Assembly (NCBI GenBank): GCA_947630845.1
Contig: CANRJB010000001.1
Location: 96,374 to 160,373, forward strand
Length of the DNA stretch: 64,000 nucleotides
Origin: an uncultured Clostridia bacterium
GTDB taxonomy: Bacteria > Bacillota > Clostridia > Oscillospirales > Ruminococcaceae
Direction: 5' to 3'
Shown: piece by piece, positions 60,134 to 64,000 of the stretch
Layout: each line of letters begins with the position of its first letter
Numbering within the stretch: position 1 is the first letter of the stretch
Program-made: the position numbers and the translations under genes
The notes under the pieces: generated by a model
Databases searched by the model: none
Told to the model about the DNA's origin: nothing
What the model saw: the letters and a program-made list of their open reading frames with translations, nothing else

Positions 60134-60750
60134 TCTTCTTCCCACCACTCCCGTGAATGCTCCCGGTCAAGATACGCATACAGACTGCCATTATTCAGTA
60201 TAACACACGTCAAGAAACTGCCCGTATCTGCATTCTTATAGTCCAGAAAAGCGGGACAGCAGTACTGACTGCCTTCCATGTCCATCAAAAAGTAGGGATG
60301 TTTGTGTGTGTCCTCTGATTTGCCACCATAGGGTTTGGTCTGACAGGTATAATCCAACCGTTTCACACAGTCGTAATCAGAATTATGTCCAAACTTGATC
60401 CCGTATCCACGCAGGAACATCACAACACCTATTATCACCGCCAGTATCCATGTCGCCAAAAACTCCACCGGTCGTCCTCTCCTGTACCTGTACCTCCGGA
60501 CGGCAAGCACATTCGGTGACACGTAGACAGCACTATGCATCTGGTCAGCGGATAGAGTGACGATGGAGGAGGGTGCGATCTCCGCATCATTGTGTTCTTG
60601 TGTGTTGATGTAAAGCTCCATGATTGCAAGCGGTGTAACCAGAGCAGCATAAACAAGCAGCACGATCATTCTGATCATATAGCCATATCGCCGTTCTTTG
60701 ATGTAGCTCAGCAGTTTCTGATGCTGTTCAGGTGTCAGCATGGTTTCCAT
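60127..60750 (-). CDS. Two-helix membrane protein of unknown function
   Basis: A 207-residue protein with helices at ~25-46 and ~93-113. The segment between them (~47-92) is outside or inside with a basic RRYRYRRGR stretch; the C-terminal ~95 residues contain five cysteines (DYDCVKR, YTCQTK, QYCCPAF). I do not recognise it. AGGGGGG precedes ATG 60750. Its 3' end overlaps the convergent pdxR-type gene by 7 nt. Confidence 0.65.
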   Translation of the reverse strand: METMLTPEQHQKLLSYIKERRYGYMIRMIVLLVYAALVTPLAIMELYINTQEHNDAEIAPSSIVTLSADQMHSAVYVSPNVLAVRRYRYRRGRPVEFLATWILAVIIGVVMFLRGYGIKFGHNSDYDCVKRLDYTCQTKPYGGKSEDTHKHPYFLMDMEGSQYCCPAFLDYKNADTGSFLTCVILNNGSLYAYLDREHSREWWEEDQ

Positions 60751-60786
60751 AGCATCCCCCCTCTTTACTTTGTTAATTATACTTAC

Positions 60787-60815
60787 ATTATAACATATTC
60801 TACTCTGGGTTGCAA
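60787..60815 (-). promoter_or_regulatory. Promoter of the two-helix membrane protein gene
   Basis: Minus strand TTGCAA (60810-60815), 17-bp spacer, TATAAT (60787-60792). Confidence 0.75.
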
Positions 60816-60913
60816 GCCCATTCCGAAAAAATTCTAAAATCTATTACAGGCAGTCACAGAAACGCAGCACTCTCTGCGTTCATAAAATGTTTACATTTTT
60901 TTCGATTTTTCAC

Positions 60914-60942
60914 TTGACAAGCTCTTTGAAATATGCTATAAT
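60914..60942 (+). promoter_or_regulatory. Promoter of the tRNA-Met/tRNA-Glu operon
   Basis: TTGACA (60914-60919), 17-bp spacer, TATAAT (60937-60942), about 25 nt before the first tRNA. Confidence 0.9.
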
Positions 60943-60973
60943 GTAATAGTTGCAGTTGCAAACATTAACATGT

Positions 60974-61050
60974 GGCGGCATAGCTCAGTTGGCTAGAGCA
61001 TTCGGTTCATACCCGAACGGTCACTGGTTCAAATCCAGCTGCCGCTACCA
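60974..61050 (+). tRNA. tRNA-Met (CAT), elongator type
   Basis: Full cloverleaf: acceptor GGCGGCA/TGCCGCT, anticodon stem TTCGG/CCGAA with loop TTCATAC (anticodon CAT), T loop TTCAAAT, and encoded CCA. The GGCGGCATAGCTCAG start is that of elongator tRNA-Met rather than the initiator. Confidence 0.93.
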
Positions 61051-61051
61051 T

Positions 61052-61126
61052 GGCCCGTTGGTCAAGAGGTTAAGACACCGCCCTTTCACGGCGGAATCAT
61101 GGGTTCGATTCCCGTACGGGTCACCA
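61052..61126 (+). tRNA. tRNA-Glu (TTC)
   Basis: Acceptor GGCCCGT/ACGGGTC, anticodon stem CCGCC/GGCGG with loop CTTTCAC (anticodon TTC), T loop TTCGATT, encoded CCA. One base separates it from tRNA-Met. Its 3' half is the likely integration site of the element on its right. Confidence 0.95.
61104..61126. other. Probable attachment site (attL) at the tRNA-Glu 3' end
   Basis: T-loop to CCA end of tRNA-Glu. A tyrosine integrase gene ends 119 nt away and points toward the tRNA. Tyrosine integrases commonly use the 3' ends of tRNA genes; the matching direct repeat would lie beyond the window. Confidence 0.5.
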
Positions 61127-61135
61127 TTCAACATT

Positions 61136-61167
61136 CTCGGAAACAGCGTAAATACGTTGTTTCCGAG
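61136..61167 (+). terminator. Terminator after the tRNA genes
   Basis: CTCGGAAACA/TGTTTCCGAG stem with a ~12-nt loop, followed by TTTTGCTTTT. Confidence 0.9.
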
Positions 61168-61244
61168 TTTTGCTTTTATAGTGAAAATCCGCTTTGTTCT
61201 TTATCTGTTCTTTATTTTGAAAATGCGGAGTTTTGAGCTGTGGG

Positions 61245-62435
61245 TCAAGCACCCTTCGGCTCTTTTTTCTTGCCTGAGAAATCGAGTGCCGAGCTGACGG
61301 CATCGGAGACTTTTGCTCTGGATTCTTCCAACATATGACAATAAATATTACTTGTTGTAGAAACCGTCGAATGTCCTAACGCTCCCGAAACTGTCACGAT
61401 GTCCACTCCCTGATTGACGAGAAGCGATGCGAACAGGTGACGGAAACTGTGCAAGCCGTAGAACGGAAGGTCATGTTTCTCGCAAAACTCACCGAGCCAG
61501 AAATAAGGAGTGCCGTTCTGCATAGGTTCGCCGTTCCATTTGACATACAGACGGTCTGTCTCCACCCACTTGTCACCGCATTTGAGCGCCTGCTCGTCCT
61601 GTTCTGCCTTGTACTCCCTCAGCATATCCATGATCTCCTGCGGAAATTTCAGCGTTCTCTGCGACTTGCGTGTTTTTGTGGTGTCGGTGTAAACGCCTTT
61701 CTTCGCCGTGTAGTTGCTTGTGCGGCGGACGCTGATGATGTTGTTCTCGAAATCCACGTCTTTCCATTCAAGTCCCAGCATCTCACCACGGCGGAAACCG
61801 CTGTAGATCATCAGATTGAAGAAAGTGCGGTATTTCAAGGGTTCATCGTTCAGCAGGGTAAGGAACTTCTGCACCTGTTCGGGCGTATAGATCTTCTTTT
61901 CCGTTTGCTCGTTCTTGGGCAGCGTGACCTTTGCGCAGGGATTGTCGCTGACCACACCCATTTTCACGGCGTAGGCGAACACATCGGACACAAAGCTCAG
62001 GTTATGCCTTATCGTCTTGGGGGCGAGGGGCTTGCCTGTACGCTCATTAGCACCGTCTTTTGAAAGCGAGTTCACGAAAGCCTGAATCTGTCTCGGAGTG
62101 ATCTTGTCCATTCGGAGATGACCGATAGCGGCATACACCCTCTTGCGGAGTTGGAGCATACGCTCATAGGTTGTGTTGCGGAGATTTGGCTTTGCGTACT
62201 CCTCAAACCACTGCTCTGCGAACACCTCAAACTTGATAGCCTTGCTCTGATAGCCCTTGTTGCAGGCTTCCTCGAACATGACCGCCTGACGGTTAAGCTC
62301 CTTCTCAATCTGCTTTGCTGTCATTTTCGGCTCAGGCTTCCAAGTCATGGACTGGATCACCTGCTTGCCTTTGCTGTCGTAGCCACAGCTCACCCTGATG
62401 GAGTAGCTGTCGCCACGTTTCTGAATAGTTGCCAT
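61245..62435 (-). CDS. int: Tyrosine-type site-specific integrase
   Basis: A 396-residue recombinase that would integrate and excise the element. An N-terminal AP2-like arm-binding domain (~5-55: GDSYSIRVSCGYDSKGK) is followed by a SAM-like core-binding domain (~70-160) and the catalytic domain (~185-385): SGFRRGEML (Arg I), HSFRHLFASLL (HxxR), LGHSTVSTTSNIYCHM (Tyr nucleophile). This is the Tn916/phage-type layout. GAGGAGG precedes ATG 62435. No excisionase gene is seen between it and the relaxase gene. Confidence 0.94.
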   Translation of the reverse strand: MATIQKRGDSYSIRVSCGYDSKGKQVIQSMTWKPEPKMTAKQIEKELNRQAVMFEEACNKGYQSKAIKFEVFAEQWFEEYAKPNLRNTTYERMLQLRKRVYAAIGHLRMDKITPRQIQAFVNSLSKDGANERTGKPLAPKTIRHNLSFVSDVFAYAVKMGVVSDNPCAKVTLPKNEQTEKKIYTPEQVQKFLTLLNDEPLKYRTFFNLMIYSGFRRGEMLGLEWKDVDFENNIISVRRTSNYTAKKGVYTDTTKTRKSQRTLKFPQEIMDMLREYKAEQDEQALKCGDKWVETDRLYVKWNGEPMQNGTPYFWLGEFCEKHDLPFYGLHSFRHLFASLLVNQGVDIVTVSGALGHSTVSTTSNIYCHMLEESRAKVSDAVSSALDFSGKKKEPKGA

Positions 62436-62459
62436 AATATGTACCTCCTCGGTAATATC

Positions 62460-62520
62460 ACAGCGTACCCTTTCAATACCTATTGTAGCGCAATATATCG
62501 GCGTTGTCAAGGTACGCTGT
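62460..62520. promoter_or_regulatory. Perfect 10-bp inverted repeats flanking the int promoter
   Basis: ACAGCGTACC at 62460-62469 and its exact reverse complement GGTACGCTGT at 62511-62520, with the promoter between them. The upstream arm abuts the -35 box; the other lies ~12 bp past the -10 box. Likely paired operator sites. Confidence 0.65.
62482..62510 (-). promoter_or_regulatory. Promoter of int
   Basis: Minus strand TTGACA (62505-62510), 17-bp spacer, TACAAT (62482-62487). Confidence 0.88.
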
Positions 62521-62554
62521 AACATTTCTTCTCTTGTTCTATCTTGATTTATGT

Positions 62555-63814
62555 TTATTCAAGTCCCCACGATCTTTTCTTTTTGGTGGGCTGGTGTTCT
62601 ATCTGTTGTGCCTGTTCTCGCTGGCGCTGTTCTTTTTCTTCCTGCACCAACGCTTTCGCCTGTATGAGAATATCGGGGGCTATCCTTTCGAGTATAGCAC
62701 AGATCTCAGCATACTCTCTGTTCTCAGCCTTGACCGTTTGCAGCTCGGAAGAAAGCTGTGATTTCTCAGATCTGACTGCTTTCAGCTTATCGAGAGCATC
62801 ATCAAGTTCGGCAGTAACCTCTTCACCACGCCGACGCAAGTCATAAATGGTGAGGTCGGCTTTGCCCTGCTTGTCCATAGCCTTTTTCGTAAGGCTTTCC
62901 AGCGTATCAATACGGCTGATGATCGAGTCCTTATTCCTGAGAATAGACATACCGCTTTTCAGCATATCGTGCAGCTCGGATACAGCTACAAGGAACTCAT
63001 GTTCAGCCTTCTCATTCTTATGTAGGTCAGGCAGGTATTTCAACGCTCTGTTTATCTGCTCCACCTTTTTGGAAAGCTCCGCTTCTGCCTGAGCGTTCTG
63101 CTCTGCCAGCTCGTCAGCCTGCCTGCGTTTCTCCTTGTATTCTGGTATCTCTAACGTCCCTCTCGCCTTTTCGGGAGCAAGTGGCTTGATACCATGTTCA
63201 AGGCAGATTTTATTCAGTACTTCCACCTCAGCAGCTCGCCAACGGGCAATAGCCTGCTTGCCTTCACCGAAGCCCATTTCTTTCAGAGCCTGGGCGATAC
63301 CGTTCTGCGTGTCCTGACCACGCTTGTAGTGACCGACTGGAATGTAGTCGATGTGGAGGTGCGGAGTTGCCTCGTCCATGTGCAGGACAGCGTTAAAAAC
63401 GTAAAAGTTGAGATTGCGATTCTGGAAACCTTCCATGTATTCTTTCAGGCAGTCAGCCACAAGCTGAAAGTCCTCAGTGCCGTATCCCGAATCTTCCATC
63501 TTGCCGATCTGCACAACGTCCTCATAAAAGCTCTTGCGTTTGTCAGCGGCAGTGCGGACAGTGTTGCAGGGCTTCACACCAAAAAGGTGCTCGTAGTAGC
63601 TGCCATGTATCATACGATCATTTCTTTTCTGCCGAGCATTATATCGCTCGGTGGATTCCTTGAAAAGCTGGTCGTATGCTTCGCCTATCGGCTGACGCAC
63701 GAAGGTGATGTTTTGCGGAGTGCGAAGCGGATCAACATTGTCCGCCACGAACTCCCTGTTATTGTGAGTCAGAGAACCTTTTCCCTGACCGAATGAGATT
63801 CTTTTCTGTTTCAT
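62555..63814 (-). CDS. MobV/Pre-type mobilization relaxase
   Basis: A 419-residue relaxase that would nick at oriT for transfer by a helper conjugation system. The N-terminal ~200 residues are the Mob_Pre domain: motif I-like HNNREF region and the metal-binding HMDEATPHLHIDYIP (motif III with HxH). Residues ~230-380 form a long coiled coil. The end is basic. ATG 63814 follows AGAAAGG; ATG 63835 is an alternative with poorer spacing. With int it makes this an integrative mobilizable element rather than a self-transmissible one, as far as the window shows. Confidence 0.9.
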   Translation of the reverse strand: MKQKRISFGQGKGSLTHNNREFVADNVDPLRTPQNITFVRQPIGEAYDQLFKESTERYNARQKRNDRMIHGSYYEHLFGVKPCNTVRTAADKRKSFYEDVVQIGKMEDSGYGTEDFQLVADCLKEYMEGFQNRNLNFYVFNAVLHMDEATPHLHIDYIPVGHYKRGQDTQNGIAQALKEMGFGEGKQAIARWRAAEVEVLNKICLEHGIKPLAPEKARGTLEIPEYKEKRRQADELAEQNAQAEAELSKKVEQINRALKYLPDLHKNEKAEHEFLVAVSELHDMLKSGMSILRNKDSIISRIDTLESLTKKAMDKQGKADLTIYDLRRRGEEVTAELDDALDKLKAVRSEKSQLSSELQTVKAENREYAEICAILERIAPDILIQAKALVQEEKEQRQREQAQQIEHQPTKKKRSWGLE

Positions 63815-63914
63815 AGTTTTGCCTTTCTTGTCCATTGGATTTACTTCTCTCTTTCTACGAAATCCAATCAAAAAATCATAGGCATCAACTCCTTTCTTGA
63901 CCGCTGAGGCGGAA

Positions 63915-63978
63915 GGGCTATCGCCAGCCCTGACGGGCAATTTTCCCTGAACGACACAAGGTATGGTCGCAGGGAAAA
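63915..63978. other. Candidate oriT: nested inverted repeats upstream of the relaxase
   Basis: GGGCT-ATCGCC-AGCCC (63915-63930), GCCC-TGAC-GGGC (63927-63938), and the arms TTTTCCCTG (63941-63949) and CAGGGAAAA (63970-63978) around 20 bases. Clustered hairpins just before a mob gene are typical of its transfer origin. The nick site cannot be placed by eye. No gene is seen from 63815 to 64000. Confidence 0.5.
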
Positions 63979-64000
63979 AGCTGCGGAGCAGCGATTACAA

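Noticed and set aside
60974..61050. Initiator tRNA-fMet
   Set aside because: The CAT anticodon is shared, but the acceptor end is fully paired and the sequence follows elongator tRNA-Met.
1..64000. CRISPR array, rRNA genes, insertion sequences or complete prophage
   Set aside because: No regularly spaced repeats of CRISPR type, no rRNA-like stretch, and no transposase or phage structural genes were found; the only mobile genes are the integrase and relaxase at the right end.

Overview
The window reads as a chromosomal segment of a Gram-positive, spore-forming anaerobe of the Ruminococcus type (Clostridia, Oscillospiraceae). Sequence grounds for this: two secreted proteins with C-terminal type I dockerins, a complete Rnf complex (rnfCDGEAB), a SpoIIR gene, a DivIVA/SepF/YlmH division cluster, AGGAGG-type ribosome binding sites, and many TTGACA-N17-TATAAT promoters. 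The species cannot be named from this sequence alone. Base composition looks close to half G+C.

Layout. 1-9.8 kb: 3' part of leuA; an LRR-dockerin protein behind a repeated leader; a metallophosphoesterase; an S11 peptidase homologue; spoIIR; a beta-helix acyltransferase-like gene with an MnmM-like methylase; two lipoproteins, one with a vWA domain. 9.8-15.4 kb: the rnf operon and an XRE regulator. 15.5-18.1 kb: short + strand genes (histidine phosphatase, membrane protein, XRE protein, SCP2 protein). 18.2-37.3 kb: one uninterrupted minus-strand run of 19 genes with very small gaps. It holds a small membrane protein, miaB, a YlbF/YmcA (Ric) protein, mutS, mutL, miaA, hfq, an HlyD-like protein, yggS, sepF, ylmH, divIVA, ileS, lspA, an rluD-type gene, a HAD phosphatase, an esterase and a split transketolase. 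37.4-43.3 kb: trkA-trkH and feoA-feoB. 43.3-55 kb: hsp20, an SGNH-dockerin esterase, pepF, a FIST-GGDEF protein, an ECF sigma/anti-sigma/vWA lipoprotein operon, an M15 peptidase homologue and a PAS-like/GGDEF protein. 55.2-60.8 kb: a NifU-like/GGGtGRT pair, pdxS-pdxT with a divergent pdxR-type regulator, and a membrane protein. 60.9-64 kb: tRNA-Met and tRNA-Glu, followed by a tyrosine integrase and a MobV-type relaxase. These last genes are the left end of an integrative mobilizable element sitting at the 3' end of tRNA-Glu.

How the genes fit together. The 19-gene run links tRNA modification, mismatch repair, RNA chaperoning, division-site assembly and lipoprotein processing. Its miaB-ymcA-mutS-mutL-miaA-hfq part follows the Bacillus gene order. 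Rnf suggests a ferredoxin:NAD-driven ion gradient, and TrkAH handles potassium. The two dockerin proteins point to scaffoldin-based assembly on plant polymers.

Most unusual signals. Several proteins keep a clear enzyme fold but have lost key residues: an S11 D,D-peptidase with all three motifs altered, an M15B D,D-peptidase with its zinc ligands replaced, a PdxR-type regulator with Asn for the PLP lysine, and a metallophosphoesterase with two altered metal ligands. A ~68-nt intergenic repeat occurs three times; two copies bracket the NifU-like/GGGtGRT pair, whose promoter overlaps a perfect AT-rich palindrome. The int promoter lies between perfect 10-bp inverted repeats, the pdxS/pdxR promoters share one palindromic -10 box, and a translation-start-like leader unit is tandemly repeated ahead of the LRR-dockerin gene.
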